Program-made: the position numbers and the translations under genes
In this document: positions 35,248 through 42,778 of the stretch, piece by piece
Layout: each line of letters begins with the position of its first letter
How positions within the stretch are numbered: the stretch's first letter is position 1
Assembly (NCBI GenBank): GCA_023663805.1
Contig: JAMPGR010000001.1
Span: 772,649-820,098, forward strand
Origin: Clostridium sp.
GTDB taxonomy: Bacteria; Bacteroidota; Bacteroidia; Bacteroidales; Muribaculaceae
Length of the DNA stretch: 47,450 bases
Direction: 5' to 3'
Notes under the pieces: model-generated
The model's input: the letters and a program-made list of their open reading frames with translations, nothing else
Told to the model about the DNA's origin: nothing
Databases searched by the model: none

Positions 35248-35792
35248 TTCGCCTCGAACCTGTCGTTCTCTCCGGCCCGGAAGGGACACTCCCCCTCTGG
35301 ATGATTCGGCTCTACCGCTCCGCCTTCCCTCCCGAGGAGAGGCGGAGCGTCGATTCGCTGACGCGCCTCGCAGCCACCGATCCCCGCTTCTCGATATTCC
35401 GGATTGTCAGCAGCGGCGGAGCCGACTCCGGGTTCGTCACCCTCTGGGACTTCGGCGCGTTCCGCTATGTCGAACATTTCGCCATCTGCCACGAACTCCG
35501 CGGTGCAGGAACCGGGGCCGAGGTGCTCCGGTTGCTGAAGGAGGCCACGCCCGCCTCGCCGCTCGTGCTCGAAGTCGAGCCCGCCGGATCGACTCCGGAG
35601 GCAGACCGCCGGATACGCTTTTACCGCCGCGCCGGGTTCGCGCTCCACGACCGTTTCCCCTATCTCCAGCCCCCCTACTCGGCCGGACTCTCTCCGGTCG
35701 AACTGACGCTGATGTCATCCGGCCCGCTCCCTCTGCCTCTCGGGCAGGTCTCCGAAACGCTCCATCGCGAAGTCTATGGGACGCCTGAATAG
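35244..35792 (+). CDS. GNAT family N-acetyltransferase
   Basis: The 182-residue protein has a GNAT pattern: an N-terminal strand and helix (WMIRLYRSAFPPEER), a central strand (RYVEHFAICHELRGAGTGAEVLRLL) with the acetyl-CoA-binding RGxGxG-like RGAGTGAE, and a C-terminal segment ADRRIRFYRRAGFALHDRFPY. The acceptor substrate is unknown. It overlaps the transporter gene by four bases (ATGA) and the downstream metal-binding gene by 17 bases. Confidence 0.85.
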   Translation: MIRLEPVVLSGPEGTLPLWMIRLYRSAFPPEERRSVDSLTRLAATDPRFSIFRIVSSGGADSGFVTLWDFGAFRYVEHFAICHELRGAGTGAEVLRLLKEATPASPLVLEVEPAGSTPEADRRIRFYRRAGFALHDRFPYLQPPYSAGLSPVELTLMSSGPLPLPLGQVSETLHREVYGTPE

Positions 35793-36657
35793 TATTATAT
35801 GTTCTTTCGCTGCGGCTCTTGCCTGTATCAGTTGCGGCAGCGGCAATCAGACCGACACCCGCCCGGTCGTTGCCGTCAGCATCGACCCGCTGTCGCGAAT
35901 CGTCGGCGATGTTGCCGGCGGGGATTTCCGCGTTGTGACCGTCGCCGGAAAAGGGAGCAACCCCGAGTCGTTCGACCCGACGGTCGCCTCGCTCGCCTCG
36001 CTCGCCGGAAGCAACCTGTTCTTCACAACCGGAGCACTCGGCTTCGAGCGCGAACTGACCGAAGCGCTCGCTGACAACCGCCAGACACTCCGTATAGTCG
36101 ACCTTTCCGAGGCAATCGCCCCCCTCGGGGACACCCACCACGCCGACGACCACCGCCACGACAGCGACGAGGAACACCACCACCACACAATCGACCCCCA
36201 CATCTGGAACTCGCTGCGCAACGCCGCATCGATGACACGCCGTGTTGGCCGCGAACTCGACCGGACGGCCGGCGGCGGCGAGACCTATTCGCTCCGCGCC
36301 GACTCTCTCGCGCGGCTCTACGAACGGGTTGACTCGCTTCTGTCCGCCACGATTACGGCTGGCAGAGCGTTTCTGATTTCGCACCCCTCGATGAGTTATT
36401 TCGCACGCGACTATGGCCTGCGGCAGATATCTGTCGGCAGCGACAACAAAGATCTTTCGGTCGGGACGATGAAGCGGGCAGCCGACATCGCAGCCGACTC
36501 CGGAGCAGGAATCTACTTCGCCGAGAGCCGGGCCGACTCCCTCCGCAGCAGTTCGCTGGCGGCTCAGGCAGGCCTGCGGATCGTCATCCTGAACACCCTC
36601 GACAGCGACATCCTCCGGACCCTCCGCCGCGCCGCCTCAGCCCTGGAAAACGACTGA
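35776..36657 (+). CDS. Zinc/manganese ABC transporter substrate-binding lipoprotein (ZnuA-like), orphan
   Basis: This 293-residue protein of the cluster A-I substrate-binding family has a signal ending CISC (probable lipidated Cys20). Its His-rich loop (HHADDHRHDSDEEHHHH, 121-137) is typical of zinc binders. The metal-site histidine H142 lies in DPHIW and another His in ISHPSMSYFARDYG, with an acidic residue in YFAESRADS. The usual first His position reads NPESFDPT here. No permease or ATPase gene follows, so the transporter partner lies elsewhere or the protein works as a zinc chaperone or buffer. Its start lies inside the acetyltransferase gene. Confidence 0.88.
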   Translation: MGRLNSIICSFAAALACISCGSGNQTDTRPVVAVSIDPLSRIVGDVAGGDFRVVTVAGKGSNPESFDPTVASLASLAGSNLFFTTGALGFERELTEALADNRQTLRIVDLSEAIAPLGDTHHADDHRHDSDEEHHHHTIDPHIWNSLRNAASMTRRVGRELDRTAGGGETYSLRADSLARLYERVDSLLSATITAGRAFLISHPSMSYFARDYGLRQISVGSDNKDLSVGTMKRAADIAADSGAGIYFAESRADSLRSSSLAAQAGLRIVILNTLDSDILRTLRRAASALEND

Positions 36658-36674
36658 CAGGCGCGTCCGGCCTC

Positions 36675-36728
36675 CCAGACCTCCCAGACCTCTCAGACCT
36701 CTCAGACTAGTCCGACTGGTCCGACCCC
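36675..36728. repeat. 9-bp tandem repeat array, six units
   Basis: Six consecutive units: CCAGACCTC twice, TCAGACCTC, TCAGACTAG, TCCGACTGG, TCCGACCCC. The GAC core sits at the same position in each unit and matches the array at 31478-31540, including the variant ending CTAG followed by a unit ending CTGG. It lies 17 bases after the stop of the zinc-binding lipoprotein gene. Confidence 0.85.
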
Positions 36729-36791
36729 GTCCGGCAGAGGTCGCCGTCAGGCTGCTTTGCCGACGTGTGAGGGCCTCTGGCCCGAATTATC

Positions 36792-37778
36792 CTAGCGGTT
36801 CTTCATATAATAGGCCTTCGAGGGGAAGTCTATAGCCATATCGCTCGAGAAAAACATCAGGGGATTCGCCTGCGGTTCTTCGCTTCCGTCGTTGACATAG
36901 AAGGCCAGCGACGACCCTCCGCGGTTCCCGAACGTGACCCATGCCCCCATATCCATAACCGCCTCATAGTCGTCGGACCCGATCCGCGGCACACACCTTA
37001 TATACCTTCCGTCAGCCTCGTCGAATGTCCGGTTTCCGGCGGGAATCTTCAGGTTGATCTCCCCGAGCGAGGTGTCGATCAGGAAGGTATAGGGGAAGTG
37101 GTCGACTTTCAGGTCGACATAGTAGAGCGACGACGCCCCGAGGCGGTCGCCCGGCGTGCGGCCCCGGTGGATCTCCCCGACGTAGTCGTAGCCTTCGGGG
37201 AGGCTGCGGCGCAGGCGGACGAGCGACTTGTCATACTCATAGTCGAAGACATAGCGCGAAAGAAAATCGATTCCGAGCGTGTTGGACGACAACTGGTCGC
37301 CGCCGTCGACGAAACGGACGTTCCGGATATACCCGACCGGGTAGGCCGAACGCATGTGGCGGCGCCCGCGCTTACGGCCCGTGATGACCGTCCGGTATCC
37401 GTAGACCGGAAGGTCGACATCATAGACTTTCCGGAAGAGTTTCATCTCGCCCGAGGGGGCGCGCCCGTAGAGGAGGCAGAACGACGAATCGACGCGACAC
37501 CCGAGCGAACGGAGCGCGGCGAGAGTCTGCTGGCTGATCATGCTGACCATCGATCCGGTGTTCAGGTTGAAGCGCACGTCGGGAGCCAGCACGACACGTC
37601 CTTCGCGGCGTATCAGCGGCAGCGGGCCGATAACATCGGCCGGGACATCGTCGGCGCTCGGCTCGAAAACAACATCGCGCTGGATGTCGGCGTCGCGGAC
37701 GAAAACGAACCAGGCGGCCACGCCCGCGACCAGGAGCAGCAACGCGACAGACAATATGACAATTTTTCCGTGTTTCAT
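36792..37778 (-). CDS. Retropepsin-like membrane-anchored protein with altered active sites
   Basis: The 328-residue protein has one N-terminal membrane helix (about 5-27) and two pepsin-like lobes. The first lobe has VRFNLNTGSMVSMIS, in which Asn73 stands where the catalytic Asp of DTG should be. It is followed by the typical LGIDFLSRYVFDYE. The second lobe has TFLIDTSLGEINLKIP, with DTS in place of DTG. The fold is that of Bacteroidetes aspartyl-protease-like proteins, but the first site is changed, so classical activity is doubtful. ATG 37778 is chosen over an upstream in-frame start because it gives a proper signal anchor. It follows fbp on the same strand with a 99-base gap. Confidence 0.75.
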   Translation of the reverse strand: MKHGKIVILSVALLLLVAGVAAWFVFVRDADIQRDVVFEPSADDVPADVIGPLPLIRREGRVVLAPDVRFNLNTGSMVSMISQQTLAALRSLGCRVDSSFCLLYGRAPSGEMKLFRKVYDVDLPVYGYRTVITGRKRGRRHMRSAYPVGYIRNVRFVDGGDQLSSNTLGIDFLSRYVFDYEYDKSLVRLRRSLPEGYDYVGEIHRGRTPGDRLGASSLYYVDLKVDHFPYTFLIDTSLGEINLKIPAGNRTFDEADGRYIRCVPRIGSDDYEAVMDMGAWVTFGNRGGSSLAFYVNDGSEEPQANPLMFFSSDMAIDFPSKAYYMKNR

Positions 37779-37877
37779 GACTTCGCAAAGATAGCAATCA
37801 ATCGCCAATCACGGCGAATTGCCAGCGAAAATTTATCAGGATTGTTACATGTGTCACATCGCCGTGTCAGAACCGTT

Positions 37878-39902
37878 TCATTCCCAGTCCTGCTCCTTCT
37901 CGCGAATCAGGCCGCGGCGGTAGGCCGCCAGGAGTTTGTTCAGGTCGGTCACCTGGGAGGCGAGTTCGCGCCCCTTGTCGGTGTCGCGAACGAGCATGCG
38001 CCGCTCCTTGAACTCGTTCAGGACCGTGTTAGAGATAATATCCTGCCCCTCTTCGATCGCCTTCTGGCGCGACTCGAACGGCTCGTGCTGAACGAGTTGG
38101 AATCCGCGCGAGTGGTAGACGAGCGTATAACCGGCGATACCGGTCGTCGGCTGGTAGGCCTTCGAGAAGCCGCCGTCGATAACGAGCAGTTTGCCACCGG
38201 CCTTGACCGGGTTTTCTCCGTCGATTGTCTTGACCGGGACATGGCCGTTGATGATGTGCGAGCCTTCGGTCGGGAGGCCGAATTCGGTCAGGATCCGGTC
38301 GCAGATTGCCGGATCGTCGTGGAGAAGATAGTAGTTCCCTTTCTCCTCGACATGGGTCGCGGGATCCTCGATCAGGTAGCGCTCGAAGGTCGCCATCTTC
38401 GCCTTGTCGAACAGCGGCGAATCGGGGCCGCACCAGAGATACCACATATAGTCGACCGCATAGCGGCGCTGTTCAGGGTCGTCGTCGGTCGTCTTCCGGC
38501 AGGCGTCCTGAACGAGCTGGTCGAGGCGGTCGAGCAGACGTTTTCCGCTGTATTCCTCCCCGGCGACGCGTACCTGTCGGAACGACCCGTCGCTCTCCAT
38601 CGGGATCGACGCGTGGAACATCAGGTTGTTGTTCCGGGCGAGATAGAACGAGCCGTGGCGGAGCAGACAGTAGACATGCTTCTGGAGTTTCTCATTGTTG
38701 ACAAACGAATTCTTCAGGTGCTCGACCAGGGCCTCCTCCTCGCGCGTCAGCCGGTAGGGGTCGACCGGGTCGACCGTCGGAAAGCAGTGGTCGCGCAGGG
38801 GATAATCCTTCCCGCCGATATTGACGGTCCAGTCGCGCATGTTGATCCGCTCGAGCAGGCGGCGGTCATCCATCCCATACTCGGGATGGCGCCCGATGAT
38901 CTGCCCCTCGAGTTTGAACTGGATGACGGAGACGGCCTTGTGCATCTGAGCGATCATCCGCTTCTCCTTCTCGGTGTAGATCCGGTTCGCATACTTGATC
39001 TTCGGCATATAGAGGTCGAGCGAGTCGCAGGTGTCCTCGCTGTAGGTCTCCATGGCGAAGGTCGCCAGCGGGAGCATGTTGATTCCGTACCCCTCCTCGA
39101 GGGTGTCGAGGTTGCCGTAGCGCAGCGAGATGCGCAGGACGTTCGCCATCGACGCCTCGTTACCGGCGAAGGCGCCCATCCAGAGAACGTCGTGGTTGCC
39201 CCACTGTATGTCGAAGTTATGGTAGGCGCAGATCGTATCCATGATTATGTGTGCGCCGGGGCCGCGGTCGAAGATGTCGCCGACGATATGGAGCGAGTCG
39301 ATCGCCAGGCGCTGGATAAGGTTGCAGAGGGCGACGATGAAGGCGTCGGCGCGGCGTGTCGAGATGATCGTCTCGATGATCTTGTTGAAGTAGTCGTGCT
39401 TGTTCGGGTCGGCCTCGGTCTCGTGGAGCAGTTCCTGGATGATATAGCTGAAGTCGTGCGGCAGGGCCTTGTTGACCTTCGAGCGGGTGTATTTCGACGA
39501 AACGCTCTGGCAGACCTTGACGAGACGGTTCAGGATAATCTCATACCATTCGGCCATGTTCTGTTCCTCCCGTTTGACGAGCTGGAGCTTCTCCTGGGGG
39601 TAGTAGATCAGCGTGCAGAGGGCCTTCTTTTCCGACTCGCGGAGCGTGTTGCCGAAGATCTCGTTGACCTTTCGCTTGACCGTCCCCGAGGCGTTTTTCA
39701 GGACATGCTGGAAAGCCTCATACTCGCCGTGGATGTCGGTCAGAAAATGTTCCGTTCCCTTCGGGAGGTTCAGGATTGCCTCGAGATTGATGATCTCGGT
39801 CGAGGCGACGGCGATAGTCGGGAAAGAGCGCGACAACAGTCTGAGATATCGCAGGTCCTCTTTCAGTTCCTTGGTTGAATAATGTATATGGCGCGGGGGC
39901 AT
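37878..39902 (-). CDS. fbp: Fructose-1,6-bisphosphatase class III
   Basis: This 674-residue enzyme hydrolyses fructose 1,6-bisphosphate to fructose 6-phosphate in gluconeogenesis. It belongs to the FBPase_2 family of Firmicutes and Bacteroidetes, built on a calcineurin-like metallophosphatase core. Metal-site motifs are EHFLTDIHGEYEAF (about 51-64), HIVGDIFDRGPGAHIIMD and IQWGNHDVLWMGA, with further histidines in SHIINGHVPVK and LLVIDGGFSKAYQ. Length matches the family. A convincing promoter lies 36 bases upstream. Confidence 0.96.
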   Translation of the reverse strand: MPPRHIHYSTKELKEDLRYLRLLSRSFPTIAVASTEIINLEAILNLPKGTEHFLTDIHGEYEAFQHVLKNASGTVKRKVNEIFGNTLRESEKKALCTLIYYPQEKLQLVKREEQNMAEWYEIILNRLVKVCQSVSSKYTRSKVNKALPHDFSYIIQELLHETEADPNKHDYFNKIIETIISTRRADAFIVALCNLIQRLAIDSLHIVGDIFDRGPGAHIIMDTICAYHNFDIQWGNHDVLWMGAFAGNEASMANVLRISLRYGNLDTLEEGYGINMLPLATFAMETYSEDTCDSLDLYMPKIKYANRIYTEKEKRMIAQMHKAVSVIQFKLEGQIIGRHPEYGMDDRRLLERINMRDWTVNIGGKDYPLRDHCFPTVDPVDPYRLTREEEALVEHLKNSFVNNEKLQKHVYCLLRHGSFYLARNNNLMFHASIPMESDGSFRQVRVAGEEYSGKRLLDRLDQLVQDACRKTTDDDPEQRRYAVDYMWYLWCGPDSPLFDKAKMATFERYLIEDPATHVEEKGNYYLLHDDPAICDRILTEFGLPTEGSHIINGHVPVKTIDGENPVKAGGKLLVIDGGFSKAYQPTTGIAGYTLVYHSRGFQLVQHEPFESRQKAIEEGQDIISNTVLNEFKERRMLVRDTDKGRELASQVTDLNKLLAAYRRGLIREKEQDWE

Positions 39903-39938
39903 AATAGTTTAATTTCTCGGGTCGGTTGTTTCCAAGTG

Positions 39939-39969
39939 CAAAAATAGTTTAAATCCGCCGAACCGCAAA
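39939..39969 (-). promoter_or_regulatory. Promoter of fbp
   Basis: On the minus strand TTTG (39969-39966) and TATTTTTG (39946-39939) are separated by 19 bases, an almost ideal Bacteroidetes promoter. The -7 box ends 36 bases before ATG 39902. Confidence 0.75.
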
Positions 39970-39992
39970 ACCGGCAGTATCGAATTTTTTAC

Positions 39993-40000
39993 TACTTTTG
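39993..40000 (+). promoter_or_regulatory. -7 box of the FMN/4Fe-4S membrane protein gene
   Basis: TACTTTTG matches TAnnTTTG and ends 18 bases before ATG 40019. No -33 TTTG is seen at the right spacing. Confidence 0.5.
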
Positions 40001-40018
40001 CCGCTACATTCGAACGAT

Positions 40019-41110
40019 ATGAAAAAAAACACCCTCGCCAAACGGTTGGTTCCGTTCATAGCCGTCTTTCTGCTCCTCAGCCTGATCGCCCTCCTCCGAA
40101 CAGGCCGCATATTCGGCCACCAGATTGCCAGTTCAGATGACTCCCCGACAGCCGCCGCCGACACCATCAGCATACCCCTCCCCGACGGCCGCACGGCGGT
40201 CTCGACCGTAGAGATCGGCAGCGACATCCTCGGCTACGGCGGCCGCGTCCCCGTCATGATCTACCTCGGAGCCGAGGGGCGGATCGACTCCGTCAGCCCC
40301 CTGCCGAACGACGAAACCCCCGGATTCTTCAGGCGCCTCACCCGGGAGGGGCTCTTCGACTCCTGGAACGGCCTGACCCCCGCCGAGGCCCTTGGCCTCG
40401 AAGTCGACGGAATATCCGGCGCGACCTTCTCGTCGCAAGCCGCAATCGCGAATGTACGCGCCGGCCTCGGATATATCGTCGAGAATCTTCCGGCCGACGA
40501 TGTGGAGAAAGCCGCCGGCTGGCCGCCGATGCGGGCAGTCGACCTGGCCGTTTTCGCCGTTGTCCTCCTCGGCGCCATTGTCCCGCTGTTCTATCGCGAC
40601 AAACGCTACCGATTCGTCCAGCAACTGGCTAATGTCGCCGTGCTCGGCTTCTGGGGCGGCACGTTCGTCGACTACGCGATTATGTTAAACTTCTTCGCCA
40701 ACGGCCTTGTCGCCGGACTCGCCGGACTGACTACCATCCTCTTGCTTGTCATCGCCCTTATGTATCCGGTCTTCAAACACCCGGGCCACTACTGCGCCTG
40801 GGTCTGCCCCTTCGGGTCGCTCCAGGACCTCGCCTCGAGGCTGACCCGGCGGAAACTCCGTCTCGCCCCCGATACAATCCATATCCTCGAACGCTTGCGT
40901 CTCGCGATCTGGATGCTGCTGATCGCCATGCTGCTGACCGGCTGGGGCGCATCGTGGATCGACTATGAGATCTTCACCGGCTTCATCGTCGAGAGTGCCT
41001 CCTGGATTGTCATCGCCGTCGGCCTTCTGTTCATCCTCCTGTCGCTGCTGACCCCCCGCCCCTTCTGTCGCTTCCTCTGCCCGACCGGCACCCTCCTGCG
41101 GATCGTATAG
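40019..41110 (+). CDS. FMN-binding / 4Fe-4S polyferredoxin-type membrane protein (NosR/NapH-like)
   Basis: The 363-residue protein has a signal anchor (about 11-27). An FMN-binding domain with D130-x-x-SGAT136 follows; this is the covalent flavinylation motif, in which the Thr receives FMN from an ApbE-type transferase. Then come about six membrane helices (about 173-345) and two cytoplasmic cysteine clusters, CAWVCPFGSLQDL and CRFLCPTGTLL. Each cluster supplies only CxxxC here, fewer cysteines than a full CxxCxxCxxxCP ferredoxin repeat. This domain order is known from NosR- and PceC-like proteins that pass electrons across the membrane. Partner and acceptor are not in the window. ATG 40019 is chosen because it follows the promoter box. 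Confidence 0.85.
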   Translation: MKKNTLAKRLVPFIAVFLLLSLIALLRTGRIFGHQIASSDDSPTAAADTISIPLPDGRTAVSTVEIGSDILGYGGRVPVMIYLGAEGRIDSVSPLPNDETPGFFRRLTREGLFDSWNGLTPAEALGLEVDGISGATFSSQAAIANVRAGLGYIVENLPADDVEKAAGWPPMRAVDLAVFAVVLLGAIVPLFYRDKRYRFVQQLANVAVLGFWGGTFVDYAIMLNFFANGLVAGLAGLTTILLLVIALMYPVFKHPGHYCAWVCPFGSLQDLASRLTRRKLRLAPDTIHILERLRLAIWMLLIAMLLTGWGASWIDYEIFTGFIVESASWIVIAVGLLFILLSLLTPRPFCRFLCPTGTLLRIV

Positions 41111-41120
41111 CCCTGTAAAC

Positions 41121-41237
41121 TGAGGCGAAGCCTCACAATAAACGTCGGCTTTAGCCGACAGATAAACTGCGCCTCCGGCGCACAATAAACAGCGGCCCGC
41201 AAGGACATCCGCCCCGCCGACGGTAACCTTCCCACCC
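41121..41237. repeat. Cluster of three short hairpins with ATAAAC spacers, plus conserved block (copy 1)
   Basis: Three perfect hairpins occur at 41121-41135 (TGAGGC GAA GCCTCA), 41144-41159 (GTCGGC TTTA GCCGAC) and 41168-41182 (TGCGCC TCC GGCGCA). They are spaced 23-24 bases apart and separated by CAATAAAC or AGATAAAC. A 33-bp block at 41205-41237 follows; a similar block occurs at 42571-42603 (27 of 33 identical by eye). The cluster lies between the FMN protein gene and the DUF1016 gene. Confidence 0.85.
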
Positions 41238-41289
41238 GCGAACCCCAAGTTTTTTCCCACAACATCTACCGTTTTACAAAAATAATTCA

Positions 41290-41297
41290 TAACTTTG
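41290..41297 (+). promoter_or_regulatory. -7 box of the DUF1016 gene
   Basis: TAACTTTG matches TAnnTTTG and ends 23 bases before ATG 41321. GTTTTAC about 14 bases upstream is not at ideal -33 spacing. Confidence 0.6.
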
Positions 41298-41320
41298 TGC
41301 ATTACATTTCACGCCAAATT

Positions 41321-42451
41321 ATGGACAAGTCCCGAAAAAAGCCGTCGTTTGTAAAACGTAGCCTTCTGGTTGCAGGAGAAGATTATGCCAGATTGCTCCA
41401 ACAGTTAAAAGACCGCTTCCGTAAATCCCAAGTCAAGGCAGCGGTAAAGGTCAATACTGAAATGCTTGAATATTATTGGGACATGGGTCGCGAGATTTCC
41501 AGACTCCACGCAGAAGCCAAATGGGGCTCGGCGTTCTTCGAATGTCTCAGTCTTGATTTAAAAGCGGAGTTTCCCGGACAGACAGGATTTTCTGTTACCA
41601 ACACCAAATATGCTAAACGATGGTATGAGTTTTATAATCAGGGCGATATAATTCATCACCAAGTTGGTGATGAAATTCGTCAACGAGTCGTTGACGAATT
41701 TCAAATGCCGTTTGAGTTCGGCCTTGTACCTTGGGGTCAACATATCGACATCTTCACACGCTGTCAATCTGTCGCAGAAGCACTATTTTATATAGAGGAA
41801 ACAATCAAAAATGATTGGAGTCGCCCTGAATTAGATACCGAAATAGACAATGGACTCTATAAAAAGCGTGGGGCCGCGGTAACTAACTTTGACAACATGT
41901 TACCCATGCCATATAGCGGATTAGCCAGAGAAATTTTAAAAAGCCCCTATAAATTCGACTTCGTCAGCGACGATATAAAATATGAGCATCAACTCGAGGA
42001 TGCTCTCGCAAGCAACATAACCCGTTTCCTCCTGGAATTGGGAAGCGGTTTTGCATACGTCGGCCGTCAGATCGAACTACAGATGCCCAGAGGGCAGGTC
42101 TTCGTACCTGACATGATATTCTACCACACCCGACTAAAGGCCTATATAGTTCTGGAAATAAAGGTAGTAGAGTACATCCCCGAGTTTGCCGGCAAACTGA
42201 ACTTCTATGTTTCGGCGGTAGATGAGTTGATGAAGCAAGAGGATGACAACCCGACCATAGGCCTTTTGATCTGCAAATCGAAAGACGACACGGTTGTCGA
42301 GTGGTCGTTTCGCGGCATGAATCAGCCGCTCGGGGTAGCCGAATATCAGTTAAGAAATGACTTAGACAAAATGAAAGCCATACTCCCCACGGAACTCGAG
42401 ATGAAAAACCTGATCGACACCTATCCGATACATCCCGAAAATCCAGACTAA
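41321..42451 (+). CDS. DUF1016 / PD-(D/E)xK nuclease family protein (YhcG-like)
   Basis: The 376-residue protein has the DUF1016 N-terminal domain (about 25-165, with VNTEMLEYYWDMGREIS, FSVTNTKYAKRWYEFY and VPWGQH). The C-terminal YhcG-type nuclease domain (about 185-350) has the catalytic pattern Asp264 in FVPDMIFYH and Glu279-x-Lys281 in IVLEIKVVEY. Family members are often found in restriction-modification loci and defence islands; the reaction is inferred from the fold. Residues about 110-130 (HHQVGDEIRQRVVDEF) are encoded by two perfect DNA hairpins and look like an insertion. ATG 41321 follows a promoter box. The gene is bracketed by two related repeat clusters, which suggests it moved in as a unit. 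Confidence 0.88.
   Translation: MDKSRKKPSFVKRSLLVAGEDYARLLQQLKDRFRKSQVKAAVKVNTEMLEYYWDMGREISRLHAEAKWGSAFFECLSLDLKAEFPGQTGFSVTNTKYAKRWYEFYNQGDIIHHQVGDEIRQRVVDEFQMPFEFGLVPWGQHIDIFTRCQSVAEALFYIEETIKNDWSRPELDTEIDNGLYKKRGAAVTNFDNMLPMPYSGLAREILKSPYKFDFVSDDIKYEHQLEDALASNITRFLLELGSGFAYVGRQIELQMPRGQVFVPDMIFYHTRLKAYIVLEIKVVEYIPEFAGKLNFYVSAVDELMKQEDDNPTIGLLICKSKDDTVVEWSFRGMNQPLGVAEYQLRNDLDKMKAILPTELEMKNLIDTYPIHPENPD
41652..41703. repeat. Two adjacent perfect hairpins inside the DUF1016 coding sequence
   Basis: Hairpin 1 spans 41652-41674: an 11-bp stem around a single G (core CATCACCAA / TTGGTGATG). Hairpin 2 spans 41671-41703: a 14-bp perfect stem (ending CGTCAAC / GTTGACG) around GAGTC. They lie in frame and encode a repetitive polar peptide between the conserved WYEFY and VPWG segments. 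Confidence 0.9.
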
Positions 42452-42486
42452 CACCCTTAAGCCCCGTCCCCGGCCTGCCCCCGGCT

Positions 42487-42704
42487 CCCCTGCCCCCTAA
42501 AGGGGGCGCCTCCGATCCGCGCCGTTATCACACTATTCTACAGCGCATTATCGCCGGAACGTAACCTGCCACGTCCGTCCAGCCGACAGCAACCTCCCCA
42601 CCCCATACCGGCAACACCGCCCACAGATTACGAAGAAAAAACTGCGCGTCAGTGCACAATAAACTGAGGCGAAGCCTCACCACGATAAACGTCGCGCCAG
42701 CGAC
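42487..42704. repeat. Hairpin-repeat cluster, copy 2, downstream of DUF1016
   Basis: This segment contains the palindrome CCCCCTAAAGGGGG (about 42493-42506). The 33-bp block at 42571-42603 is shared with 41205-41237. An imperfect hairpin around 42643-42656 is followed by the hairpin TGAGGCGAAGCCTCA (42665-42679), identical to that at 41121-41135, and GTCGC GCCA GCGAC (42691-42704). Spacers again read CAATAAAC, CGATAAAC and AGATAA. No gene is supported in 42452-42764. Confidence 0.8.
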
Positions 42705-42764
42705 AGATAATCGGGGAGTACGGATTTTAAGATTATTTAACAACGGGTTTTCTCCTATTATAAC

Positions 42765-42772
42765 TAACTTTG
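42765..42772 (+). promoter_or_regulatory. -7 box before the rod-like RNA
   Basis: TAACTTTG matches TAnnTTTG. Transcription would start near 42778, upstream of the long base-paired RNA and on the same strand as its terminator. Confidence 0.55.
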
Positions 42773-42778
42773 CAAAGA

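Noticed and set aside
37098..39878. Open frame of 926 codons on the plus strand
   Set aside because: It is antisense to fbp and the retropepsin-like gene; its composition (V, D, R, E rich) is that of a shadow frame.
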